64,000 nucleotides of DNA from Leptospira sp. 96542 (GTDB lineage: Bacteria > Spirochaetota > Leptospiria > Leptospirales > Leptospiraceae), in the NCBI GenBank assembly GCA_029310945.1, contig JARJFC010000011.1, positions 40,701 to 104,700 of the forward strand, read 5' to 3'. The translations under genes and the position numbers were made by a program. Below the pieces are notes generated by a model. The model saw only the letters and a program-made list of their open reading frames with translations, made no database searches and was not told the origin of the DNA. Below, in pieces: positions 1 to 7,802 of this stretch (position 1 is the first letter of the stretch; each line of letters begins with the position of its first letter).

Positions 1-514
1 CCAAACCTTCCTCTCTTGCCAATAGAAGAACCGATTGGAGAAAACATCCTAAATCAATGCCCACATAATAATTTAGATCAAATTTGGAAGTAATGAAAAC
101 AGCAGTGGGTGCTCCAAAAAATTCAAAATTACGAAGCATAAACTGATTCCGAGCATCTTTGTCTTTCCTTTCAATCCCTGCCATTTCGTAAATTTTCATC
201 CCCAAATCAAACATCCGTTTTTTCGCATCACTCGGGTAAGACTCTGGCCATTTTGTTTCTGGATTGGGTGTGGACTCGTATGCAGCTTTCACTAAATCTT
301 GTGAGAGTTGGTTCCGTTTCTCTCCATTCACAATGTGTACCTTCCAAGGTTGGGAATTCTTCCAACTTGGTGAACGAAGTGCCTTTTCGAAAATCTTTTG
401 AAGGATTTCTTTTGGAACGGAATTGGGAAGGTATTCGCGGATGCTATGCCGTGTTTCCAAGGCATCAGTAACAGAGGTAGCGATTTCATGGATGGATATC
501 ATTTCTAAATTCAT
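1..514 (-). CDS. Nitroreductase family protein (3' end beyond window)
   Basis: Reading the minus strand from the ATG at 514 gives an open frame to the window edge (about 171 residues). It begins MNLEMISIHEIATSV and continues with the FMN-binding start of nitroreductases: ALETRHSIREY, then a SPSWKNSQPW segment. The family reduces nitro compounds, quinones or enones with NAD(P)H and FMN. A clear Shine-Dalgarno (AGGAGAAAATCCC before ATG) fixes the start. The gene is divergent from the TetR gene at 633, and a palindromic operator lies only 19 bp upstream of its start, so repression by that TetR protein is likely. The C-terminal part and therefore the exact subfamily cannot be seen. Confidence 0.85.
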   Translation of the reverse strand, partial: MNLEMISIHEIATSVTDALETRHSIREYLPNSVPKEILQKIFEKALRSPSWKNSQPWKVHIVNGEKRNQLSQDLVKAAYESTPNPETKWPESYPSDAKKRMFDLGMKIYEMAGIERKDKDARNQFMLRNFEFFGAPTAVFITSKFDLNYYVGIDLGCFLQSVLLLAREEGL

Positions 515-532
515 GGGATTTTCTCCTGAAGA

Positions 533-558
533 ATATACATACCAGTCGGTATGTATAT
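533..558. promoter_or_regulatory. Palindromic TetR-type operator
   Basis: Perfect 11-bp arms (ATATACATACC and GGTATGTATAT) flank a 4-bp AGTC centre. The site lies between the divergent nitroreductase (start 514) and TetR gene (start 633), next to the nitroreductase ribosome binding site. The core ACC-N4-GGT resembles, as I recall it, the NemR box of E. coli (TAGACC-N4-GGTCTA), which controls electrophile-reducing enzymes. Operator function is inferred. Confidence 0.7.
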
Positions 559-572
559 GGCAAGTATTTTTT

Positions 573-592
573 ATACAGACCAGTTGGTATAA
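573..592. promoter_or_regulatory. Second, weaker operator copy
   Basis: ACCAGTTGGT at 579-588 repeats the core of the palindrome at 533-558 (ACCAGTCGGT), 38 bp further toward the TetR gene. The outer arms are imperfect. It probably gives autoregulation of the TetR gene or cooperative binding. Confidence 0.5.
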
Positions 593-632
593 TGTTTGCC
601 TAGTTTTGGTAGAATGAGATTCTGTAGGGTAT

Positions 633-1208
633 ATGAAAAAGGAACCAACCCGAGTCCGCCTCTTACAAGTCAGCCGCAGTCTCTTTTTAAGACAAGGTTA
701 CTCAGGGACTGGACTGAATCAAATTGTAGAGGAAGCAAAAACGGTTAAAGCCAGTTTATACCAACATTTTGATTCCAAGGAGATGTTGGGTAAGGAAGTG
801 CTTCGGATCTATTCCGAAGAAAATTTAACTTTACTTAAATCCTTAATGAAACGAAATCCCAAACCATTGGATTTTGTAAAGGCCTGGGTTCGTATACTTT
901 CGAGGGAGGCTCGGTTGTCCCAACTTTTTGGGTGTGGAATGGCCAACTTCCGTGCACAGATTGCATCCCATGAATTGGAAATTCAGAAAGAAATTGAAGA
1001 AATTGCAATTAAGACCATTAATTGTTTGGATGAATATCTAACAGAGTCGATCCAAAATGGTCATTTAACTTCCAAAGTGGATAGTCGATTGCTCGCAAAA
1101 CATTTATTTTTTGTGTATGAAGGGGTCTTGCAAGGATATCGTTTATTAGGTGATAAAAGGTCATTAGAGGAGTTGTACCGAATTGCCGAAAGTTTGATCC
1201 CATCATAA
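633..1208 (+). CDS. TetR/AcrR family transcriptional regulator
   Basis: A 191-residue protein with an N-terminal TetR helix-turn-helix (about residues 8-55; SRSLFLRQGYSGTGLNQIV then KASLYQHFDSKE). The C-terminal ligand domain contains LFGCGMANFRAQ, a pattern seen in the YcdC/AcuR/NemR-like branch. In NemR-type proteins cysteines sense electrophiles, and the Cys in FGCGM is a candidate, though this is inference. It is divergent from a nitroreductase with two related palindromic sites between them, so it most likely represses that gene and itself. No strong Shine-Dalgarno precedes the ATG. Confidence 0.88.
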   Translation: MKKEPTRVRLLQVSRSLFLRQGYSGTGLNQIVEEAKTVKASLYQHFDSKEMLGKEVLRIYSEENLTLLKSLMKRNPKPLDFVKAWVRILSREARLSQLFGCGMANFRAQIASHELEIQKEIEEIAIKTINCLDEYLTESIQNGHLTSKVDSRLLAKHLFFVYEGVLQGYRLLGDKRSLEELYRIAESLIPS

Positions 1209-1336
1209 TTAAGAATTAGGGCATAGTTCTGGAGAAACTTTAACCATTTTAAAAAGAGAATTTGAATTAAAAGCAGCAAAGAAATTTTTCTGAAACAACG
1301 TAAGCAGGCTAGTCAAATGAAATTTAATTTAATAGT

Positions 1337-2425
1337 ATGATAGAAATAAAAACAATCTCAGAGAACACTCCCAAAGTAGAGGCTATGGATCATGAAAAAG
1401 TTGCCATTGCACTAGAAGATGGATCAATTGTTGTGGTCTATTTGGATTCAAATAAAATAATTTCTTGTTCCTTAGAAGAAAATCCAGTTCAGATTGCCTT
1501 ATATGGATCCAGAATTTATGTTCTGACCAAACCATATCCAATTGAAATAAAGGATGATGAAGAAAACGAGGAGTTATTAGGCATCAATATGTTTGCGCAA
1601 AAAAAAACGGGAGTTACATTATGGCTATTAGAAATTGAAAACGATAAACTAGTCGTTGTTAATAGACGTGATAAAACAGGTGGCTTTGGAATTTACAATG
1701 ACAAAATATATGCTTGTGATCCAATTCAAGAAGGATTCTATGCATTAGACCCGAATTTGAATCTGATAGAAAGAGTAGAAATTAAAATTAAACCCACCAA
1801 TCGCAAACCCTGGTATTCATCAATTTACATATTTGATGGTATTCTGTATCTAATACAGGAAGATGATATGATACGATGGTTTAATATAGGTGTTAGTATT
1901 ACAGAAGGCGGTATTTTGAGTACAGAAAACCTACATGCATCTGATTATATAAGTATAAATAACCCTGTCGAAAGAATGGTCAAAGTTGGGTCGTATGTTG
2001 TAGGCGTACTCGCCTCGCCTCCCTTTCTTATTCACATCCAAAACAATATTCCTCACCTTGTGAGTGATCCAAACGAATGTATCAATCTGAAATATAAAGA
2101 ATCATTTTCAATGACTAAAAACTTACGGGTAAATACGGGGAAGTATGCTATTGCCAACAATCGATTTATAATAAGCATCGCAGATACCAATCTAAAAAAA
2201 ATTGAGTATGCTTTTTCAGTGGAAGACTCAAGTGAAACCTTGAACATAAGTTCAAGGTTTCTAGCTTATGAAAATTATCTTTTGTGTTTTGCCTGGACAA
2301 CTCATGATAAAAAATGTCCAATCATTATTTTTGATATGACTGAGTTAAGTAACCCAAAGATTAAGATGATTGTTAATTTTAGGGGTGATGTAAATAATCT
2401 TGCGGTGAAAAAAGAAGATATATAA
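1337..2425 (+). CDS. Uncharacterised protein, probable beta-propeller
   Basis: A 362-residue protein that I do not assign to a named family. It has no signal peptide or membrane segment and is rich in short beta-strand segments such as VAIALEDGSIVVVYL, SRIYVLTKP, NDKIYACDPIQEGFYALD and SYVVGVLASPP, suggesting a cytoplasmic WD40/kelch-like propeller. Its stop overlaps the next start in a TAATG junction, so it is translationally coupled to the Imm11-like gene at 2425. That context hints at a polymorphic-toxin or immunity locus, but no toxin domain is visible. Codon use is more AT-rich than in the flanking enzymes. Confidence 0.6.
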   Translation: MIEIKTISENTPKVEAMDHEKVAIALEDGSIVVVYLDSNKIISCSLEENPVQIALYGSRIYVLTKPYPIEIKDDEENEELLGINMFAQKKTGVTLWLLEIENDKLVVVNRRDKTGGFGIYNDKIYACDPIQEGFYALDPNLNLIERVEIKIKPTNRKPWYSSIYIFDGILYLIQEDDMIRWFNIGVSITEGGILSTENLHASDYISINNPVERMVKVGSYVVGVLASPPFLIHIQNNIPHLVSDPNECINLKYKESFSMTKNLRVNTGKYAIANNRFIISIADTNLKKIEYAFSVEDSSETLNISSRFLAYENYLLCFAWTTHDKKCPIIIFDMTELSNPKIKMIVNFRGDVNNLAVKKEDI

Positions 2426-2991
2426 TGAATTACTACGATTTCACTACAAACAATTATGAAAATTATGGTGTACAAGGTTATGCCACACCTTCTACAGAAA
2501 TCTCATTTATTTGTGGCGAAAAAATAACCGAAGATGTACCTTTATTGACATTTGAAGTGAATTTTCCCAAAGGCTATAAATTGCCCCAATTTTTGGGCGA
2601 TGTGATACCGATCATAAGTAATCGGTTGTTAGATGTTCTAAATGAAGTTGGTGTAACCAACATTCAAACTTATCCTGTTGTATTACAAAATTCTGAAACT
2701 GGTGAGGTCTGGAATAACTATCATGCGTTGAATGTAATTGGACTTGTTTACAATGCAGTTGACATAGAACGATCGAACCATGAGACAATCATGGAAGGAT
2801 CAGATAACATTCCAGCTCTATTAGCCTTTGAAGAAATTGTATTAATAAAAAACAAAATCCCTGACCTACTCATGTTTAGAATAGCAGAAAGTCCTTCAAC
2901 AATCATTGCTCATGAAAAAATATTAGATCAAATAGCAACTAGCTCTTATAAAGGATGGGGCATCGATTTTACGGAACTTGAGACTGTTTAA
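2425..2991 (+). CDS. Imm11-like (DUF1629) protein
   Basis: 188 residues with the layout I associate with Imm11/DUF1629: an opening beta-rich part, a PQFLGDVIPIISNRLLDVL segment, NIQTYPVVLQNSETGE, a NYHALNVIGLV strand, and LMFRIAESPSTIIAHEKI leading to a terminal KGWGIDFTELE. Members of that family are found as immunity proteins beside polymorphic toxins. It is coupled by TAATG to the upstream propeller-like gene, with no toxin nearby, so it may be an orphan immunity gene or have another role. The family call rests on pattern recognition only. Confidence 0.55.
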   Translation: MNYYDFTTNNYENYGVQGYATPSTEISFICGEKITEDVPLLTFEVNFPKGYKLPQFLGDVIPIISNRLLDVLNEVGVTNIQTYPVVLQNSETGEVWNNYHALNVIGLVYNAVDIERSNHETIMEGSDNIPALLAFEEIVLIKNKIPDLLMFRIAESPSTIIAHEKILDQIATSSYKGWGIDFTELETV

Positions 2992-3120
2992 ATCTTTTCC
3001 AAGTATGGGGACTTGTTCTGGGAAATAATCTTAACAATTTACTATTTAGGCAACATTAAATTTTTCTTTCTATTAAAGGAGAACATAGTATTTTTTGTAA
3101 AAAACAAAACGTTATAAGTA

Positions 3121-3136
3121 AACGGTAAACACCGTT
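3121..3136. promoter_or_regulatory. Short palindrome upstream of the AlkD-like gene
   Basis: AACGGT-AAAC-ACCGTT, 6-bp perfect arms, ends 20 bp before the ATG at 3157. It could be an operator or a weak hairpin in the leader. No T-run follows, so a terminator is unlikely. Confidence 0.35.
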
Positions 3137-3156
3137 AATCAAATGACTGTATCGAA

Positions 3157-3798
3157 ATGAAACTTTCACCAAAAGCAAAAAATATACTGACACAAATCAC
3201 AGGCAAGAGTACCAAACTTGGTGACTTGAGAAACATTGCTAAAGGCATAAAAAAAGACCACCCATTGGCAATTGAACTCTGGTCGTCGAAACAATTTTTT
3301 GCCCGACAACTGGCAATCCTCATTATAGATAAGAAACTTCTTACCGAAGTTTTGATTGAAAACCTAATCGCTGAAATGAACCTACACAACGAAGATGAGA
3401 AACTCCAGCTGATTGACTGGCTTTTTGCAAATCAACTTTCAAAAGATAAAAAGACGATCGCATTGATTGAAAATTGGGAAAAAAGTAAATCATCACTCCA
3501 AAGGCGAACATTTTGGTACTACCAAGCCCGTTTGCGTTGGACAGGACAAACACCACCAAACAGCGATGAACTACTTACCAAAATTGAAAGTAGAATTGAA
3601 AATGAAGCACCAGAAGTGCAATGGGCAATGAATTTCACAGCAGGCTGGATCGGGGTTTATGAAAAGAAATACCGAAAACGTTGTATAAAACTCGGTGAGA
3701 AAACAGGTTTATACAAAGGTCAAATGGTTTCAAAAGGATGTACTCCTGACTATTTACCTGAGTTCATTACAATTGAAAGTAACAAAAGAAATTTATGA
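3157..3798 (+). CDS. DNA alkylation repair protein, AlkD-like
   Basis: 213 residues matching the HEAT-like-repeat DNA glycosylase family (AlkC/AlkD, PF08713). Landmarks are GDLRNIAKGIKKDHPLAIEL near residue 22, the helical pairs FFARQLAILIIDKK and LQLIDWLFANQL, and the C-terminal VQWAMNFTAGWIGVYEKKYR followed by GCTPDYLPEFI, which is typical of a bacterial subgroup. These enzymes excise N3- and N7-alkylated purines without base flipping. Length fits this subgroup (about 210-230). The gene appears monocistronic. Glycosylase activity is inferred from the family. Confidence 0.8.
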   Translation: MKLSPKAKNILTQITGKSTKLGDLRNIAKGIKKDHPLAIELWSSKQFFARQLAILIIDKKLLTEVLIENLIAEMNLHNEDEKLQLIDWLFANQLSKDKKTIALIENWEKSKSSLQRRTFWYYQARLRWTGQTPPNSDELLTKIESRIENEAPEVQWAMNFTAGWIGVYEKKYRKRCIKLGEKTGLYKGQMVSKGCTPDYLPEFITIESNKRNL

Positions 3799-3910
3799 AT
3801 AATATTGGTAATATAGTAGTGTCGTCATCATTGACAAAAAAATACCCTTCCTTCTTGCGGGATCCACAGAAAGGAAAGGTAATGATGGAATCGGGTCGTT
3901 TGAGGTTAAA

Positions 3911-5614
3911 TTACGGGTTCATCTCGTAGGTATCAGCCAAACTAAGGAGTTTTTCTTTGTAGATGCGTTCAAAACGTTCCTCATTTAGAATTGGTTTTTT
4001 TAGCATCTTTAACGCGAAGTTTTGTTGTTCTGTTGTGCTTTTGGCTTTTGAATAAAGTTGTGTTGCATACTTAGAAAAATCACGAATCAAAAAATCAAAA
4101 ATCTGTTCAATTGTATCATTGTCAGTTTTCTCTAGTTTAGCACTTTCTAATACCAATTGTCCATAGGCAACCAGTGTAAATATTTCACCCACCGTTAACA
4201 TAAAATCAATATCAGATGATTGTGTTTTGTCTGGAGGTGCCGTTTCTAACATAGATTTGAAAACAGCGATTTGTTCTTTGAATATTTCTATGTTTGGAAG
4301 TGAAAACGAATTGTACACTTTGCTGTAATCATGAAAGAATATTTTATCAAAACCTTTGGTTGTTGCTCCTTGGTTGAATAGATACGTATCATCTTTTGTA
4401 TCGTATACTCTTGGAATTTCAGGTAATTGGTTGTCTGGTTTGAAAAAATAATTTTGCATAAACCGCATGATGAGTATCATATTTACATGTACTGTACCCT
4501 CGAGCCTTGGCAACATTTGGATGTCTCGGATAGCCATTTCAAAATAAACATCTTTATTTAGACCTTTTGCGGCAATGATGTCCCAAAGTCCGATGACCAC
4601 TTCCTCACCTTGGGTAGTTACTTTCATTTTTTCCATCGGATTGAATAAAAGGTAACGTTTGTCAGTTGCTGATGCAGTTCTCATATAATCTGTTGCACGC
4701 ATAGAAAACAATTTCATTGCGTTCAGTCGCATGAATGAATCCATAAATATTTGTTTGATATGCGGAAAATCGGTTACGTATTGATTGAACAGTCGCCTAT
4801 GGGATGCATGGTTCAAAGCTTCATAAAAAGCATGTGTACAAATTCCAACAGAACCCCAACCTAAATTAAATTTACAGAACGCAATGGTTGCAAGGGAAGT
4901 ATCCCATGCCTCTCTCCCTTTGGAGATGATGTCATCTTTTGTGATGGGGTAGTCGTGTAATTCAAATTCAGCTACATAATTTTGAGATGTAACAATGTTT
5001 TGTTTCAGTTCGTAATTTGGGTGTTGTGAGTTCACTCCAAAAAATACAAATTCGCCTGTATCTTTCATTTTTCCAAATGTGGAAACGATGGCCGCTTTGT
5101 TTCCATTTCCAATGTAAAACTTATCCCCTTGGGCAAGATAGGTTCCGTCTTCTTTCGGAACAAGCATCATATCACTTCCGATAAGGTCGGCACCATGTTC
5201 TTTTTCAGAAAGCCCAAATGCAAAGATCTCACCATCTTCCAATAGTTTGGCGGCCTTATTTTTGATTGTTTCGTTTTTACTGATCCAAATGGGTCCCAGG
5301 CCAAGCATGGTCACTTGCCAAGTATACCAATAACATAAACCATAAAATCCTAAAATTTCGTTGAAGGCCATGATCCGATTACAATCCCACCTTGAATCGG
5401 ATGCACCGTAACCCTTTGGAGTCATGAGGATCGAAAATGCTTTTTCTTTTTTTACAAAATCCAGAAAGTCAGAATACCAAACTTTGTCATGGTCATCTTT
5501 CATTAATTTTTGTTTGCCCTTGGTTTCAAAAAACTCAATGGTTTTGAGCATTAGGTTTCTGGATTTTTCGTCCAAGTGTGAATAGGTTTCTTTTTTGGGA
5601 TTGAGTAGGTTCAT
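3911..5614 (-). CDS. Acyl-CoA dehydrogenase family protein
   Basis: A 567-residue flavoprotein of the acyl-CoA dehydrogenase fold: an N-terminal helical domain, the middle beta-domain with FGLSEKEHGADLIGSD (about residues 130-146) and KFYIGNGNKAA, then the C-terminal four-helix domain with PRLEGTVHVNMI. These enzymes use FAD to form a C2-C3 double bond in acyl-CoA substrates. It is longer than classical ACADs (about 380), as in the larger VLCAD/ACAD10-like group, and the added C-terminal helices carry no domain I recognise. It lies 196 bp downstream of the alcohol dehydrogenase on the same strand and may have its own promoter. Substrate unknown. Confidence 0.85.
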   Translation of the reverse strand: MNLLNPKKETYSHLDEKSRNLMLKTIEFFETKGKQKLMKDDHDKVWYSDFLDFVKKEKAFSILMTPKGYGASDSRWDCNRIMAFNEILGFYGLCYWYTWQVTMLGLGPIWISKNETIKNKAAKLLEDGEIFAFGLSEKEHGADLIGSDMMLVPKEDGTYLAQGDKFYIGNGNKAAIVSTFGKMKDTGEFVFFGVNSQHPNYELKQNIVTSQNYVAEFELHDYPITKDDIISKGREAWDTSLATIAFCKFNLGWGSVGICTHAFYEALNHASHRRLFNQYVTDFPHIKQIFMDSFMRLNAMKLFSMRATDYMRTASATDKRYLLFNPMEKMKVTTQGEEVVIGLWDIIAAKGLNKDVYFEMAIRDIQMLPRLEGTVHVNMILIMRFMQNYFFKPDNQLPEIPRVYDTKDDTYLFNQGATTKGFDKIFFHDYSKVYNSFSLPNIEIFKEQIAVFKSMLETAPPDKTQSSDIDFMLTVGEIFTLVAYGQLVLESAKLEKTDNDTIEQIFDFLIRDFSKYATQLYSKAKSTTEQQNFALKMLKKPILNEERFERIYKEKLLSLADTYEMNP

Positions 5615-5810
5615 AAATACTTCTCTTAAATCAAATCAAACTGTGGTTGGAATTTGGAACAAAAACACAAACTGTAAACCTATTTTCTTCCTACAGGAAA
5701 CAATATCCATTAAGGAACATCCTTCAGAAATAAGAGAACGATGTTAGTTACAGAGTATTGTCGTTGCCATTGATTCTTTGAAAATAAATTCTTTGCCATG
5801 ATTTTAGCGC

Positions 5811-6833
5811 CTAACGAGTGATAACAAGCTTTATGCTTTCTTCCATCCAAGCTTCCTTCGCATCCTCAAATTTTGCCGTTTGTGTAACGATTTTTTCCGG
5901 TGTAAAAACCCCAGATTCGATGTATGGAAGAATCGACAGTATTGAATGTTTTGATTCAACCCTACCTAAAAAAATCTCTGCTCCTTGGTTGTACATTTCC
6001 AAATAAGGGATTTCCAATTTGTTCGTCCAAAATATGGAAGCAGAACTTAGAATGGCATTTTTGCCCATGGATCTTGTGGCAAACTCCCAACCTTCTTTGG
6101 AGGCAGACGCATCACAGATTAGATCAAATTTAAGATTAGGTTTTGGAAAGTTTTCAAATTCCAAAACAGGAATCCCCAATTTGTTTGCAAGATCGATTCG
6201 TTTTTTATTTGTATCTGCGTAGAAAATTTCACCTTTTTTTGTTTGGTGGATAAACAACGCCGTATACAATCCAATGCTTGCTGCCTCTCCGCCAACTACC
6301 AAAATTTTGGCATCTTTCCTTCTTTCTAAAAATTGACCTGCTAGTTTCCAAACTTCTGCGATGTTATCACTCAGACTTGCAAGCCCCACCAAGTTTAAGT
6401 TTGGTTGAAGTGCATGTAACATGTGATCGGCGTTTGGAATTAGAATTTCTTCAGACAAAGCTCCGCCAAAATGTCCTGCACCTGGAGGCATTCCGAATGC
6501 TGAAGTATAGGGAACCGATTCGCAAGAATTCGTATGAAAGTTTGAGCAACTTGGACAGATCCCGCAAGAAATTTGAAAAGGCACAACCACTTTTGTGCCC
6601 ACAGGAAACGAATGGATGAGGTCGTCAGATATAGATTTGATTTGTCCAACAAACTCGTGTCCAATGGGGAAGGGAGCTCTGAATAAAGTTTTACCATGGA
6701 TGATTGGTAAATCTAAATCGCAACGAGCGATGGCCAATGGTTCTACGATGGCTTGGTTTTGTGATTGGATTCCAAGGTTTGGTTTTTCTTCCCACTCAAG
6801 CACAGATTTTTTCTTGAATACCAATTGTTTCAT
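5811..6833 (-). CDS. Zinc-dependent alcohol dehydrogenase (MDR superfamily)
   Basis: 340 residues with the zinc MDR signature. The catalytic site is formed around Cys in AIARCDLDLP (about residue 38) and GHEFVGQI (about residue 78); a structural-zinc loop CGICPSCSNFHTNSC carries four cysteines; the Rossmann motif is LVVGGEAASIGLY. It oxidises alcohols or reduces aldehydes with NAD(P). The substrate is unknown. The upstream SDR-like gene ends 55 bp before it on the same strand, and a TAGACC-N4-GGTCTA palindrome lies between them, suggesting regulation by a TetR-family protein, plausibly the one encoded at 633. Confidence 0.87.
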   Translation of the reverse strand: MKQLVFKKKSVLEWEEKPNLGIQSQNQAIVEPLAIARCDLDLPIIHGKTLFRAPFPIGHEFVGQIKSISDDLIHSFPVGTKVVVPFQISCGICPSCSNFHTNSCESVPYTSAFGMPPGAGHFGGALSEEILIPNADHMLHALQPNLNLVGLASLSDNIAEVWKLAGQFLERRKDAKILVVGGEAASIGLYTALFIHQTKKGEIFYADTNKKRIDLANKLGIPVLEFENFPKPNLKFDLICDASASKEGWEFATRSMGKNAILSSASIFWTNKLEIPYLEMYNQGAEIFLGRVESKHSILSILPYIESGVFTPEKIVTQTAKFEDAKEAWMEESIKLVITR

Positions 6834-6844
6834 TTTAAACTCCG

Positions 6845-6860
6845 TAGACCAAACGGTCTA
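6845..6860. promoter_or_regulatory. NemR-box-like palindrome before alcohol dehydrogenase
   Basis: TAGACC-AAAC-GGTCTA with 6-bp perfect arms lies 12 bp upstream of the alcohol dehydrogenase start (6833). The half-site ACC/GGT with 4-bp spacing is shared with the operator at 533-558. As I recall, TAGACC-N4-GGTCTA is the NemR box of E. coli. No T-run follows on either strand, so I read it as an operator and not a terminator. Confidence 0.6.
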
Positions 6861-6888
6861 AGTGTTGTCTAAAAGAATTTAAAAGCAA

Positions 6889-7716
6889 TTAAAAATTTTT
6901 AAAAAAACTGGGTATACTCGGCATATTTTTTTCAAACCAAGTCCAATCACCAAGTACTGTGACAATGGGTTCTTCCATTTTTAAAGCTTCTTTCAAACCA
7001 CGGGAAAGATCCTTTCCTTCGGTGGGTCGGTACTCAGAAGTTTGGCCATAACCAAATTCCTTTTTTTCATGTTCCCAAGCATAACTCAGAAAAAAATCAA
7101 TAAACTTTTGATTGGATTTTTCAAACCGTTGTTTCAATGTTAGGAGGTCTGGATTTTTTGTGGTTTTCATTGTCCTTTGTAAAATGAGAGAAATACCTCT
7201 CACACTTTTGGAAAAGAAAGTTCCTGCACGGATGATTTTTCGTTCTTTCGGTTTTTCCAAACTCCATAAATCCGATTTGTATTTAACCACACCCATCGAT
7301 CCATAAAAAGACAGGGTATGCGGCAACCAATAAAAAGCCGAGTACAGAACCGAAAGTTCTGGTTTGAAAGTGGTTTCTATCTCGAGCATTGGGTCAAATG
7401 AGATTTGCAGAGCTCGATTGATTTGATCTTGTGTGGATTCTTGGATGGGAAAACCAACCTCACCCAAGGCGGGCGTATAAATCACCACATCAAAGTTTGT
7501 CGTAATTTTTCGCGCCTCGAGGTCTTCTTTGATTTTCTTTGCCAAACCCGGCTCTGCATTTTTACCAAAAAGAGTAAGATCTGCACCTACAATGGGACTT
7601 TCTGTTGTGGTAGTTGCCACCACTAAATGATCGGGATTTTCAGCTTTCAATTGCTGTATGGCACTCCTACCCGCTTCGCCTGACCCGCCAATGATAAGAA
7701 AGGATTTTGATTTCAT
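6889..7716 (-). CDS. SDR-like NAD(P)-binding protein
   Basis: 275 residues with an N-terminal Rossmann motif FLIIGGSGEAGRSAI (GGxGxxG) and DVVIYTPALGEVGFP in place of the usual NNAG-type strand. SVLYSAFYWLPHTLSFYGSMGVVKYKSD contains a YxxxK-like element (YGSMGVVKYK), so this is probably an atypical short-chain dehydrogenase. It is upstream of the zinc alcohol dehydrogenase on the same strand, which points to a shared small-molecule redox pathway. Substrate unknown. Confidence 0.7.
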   Translation of the reverse strand: MKSKSFLIIGGSGEAGRSAIQQLKAENPDHLVVATTTTESPIVGADLTLFGKNAEPGLAKKIKEDLEARKITTNFDVVIYTPALGEVGFPIQESTQDQINRALQISFDPMLEIETTFKPELSVLYSAFYWLPHTLSFYGSMGVVKYKSDLWSLEKPKERKIIRAGTFFSKSVRGISLILQRTMKTTKNPDLLTLKQRFEKSNQKFIDFFLSYAWEHEKKEFGYGQTSEYRPTEGKDLSRGLKEALKMEEPIVTVLGDWTWFEKNMPSIPSFFKNF

Positions 7717-7802
7717 AATTTTTTTTTAGATCCAGAATTGAAATGAATTTTGGATTGATCCCTCCAAACTATCGCTGCATATAATAATGAAACAAGCGAA
7801 AT

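Noticed and set aside
3799..3910. Possible bidirectional terminator between convergent genes (CCCTTCCTTCT ... AGAAAGGAAAGG)
   Set aside because: The arms pair only imperfectly and no T-run adjoins them; position alone is not enough.
6845..6860. Reading the palindrome as a terminator after the SDR-like gene
   Set aside because: The stem is only 6 bp with no following T-run, while the sequence agrees with a TetR-type operator close to the downstream start.
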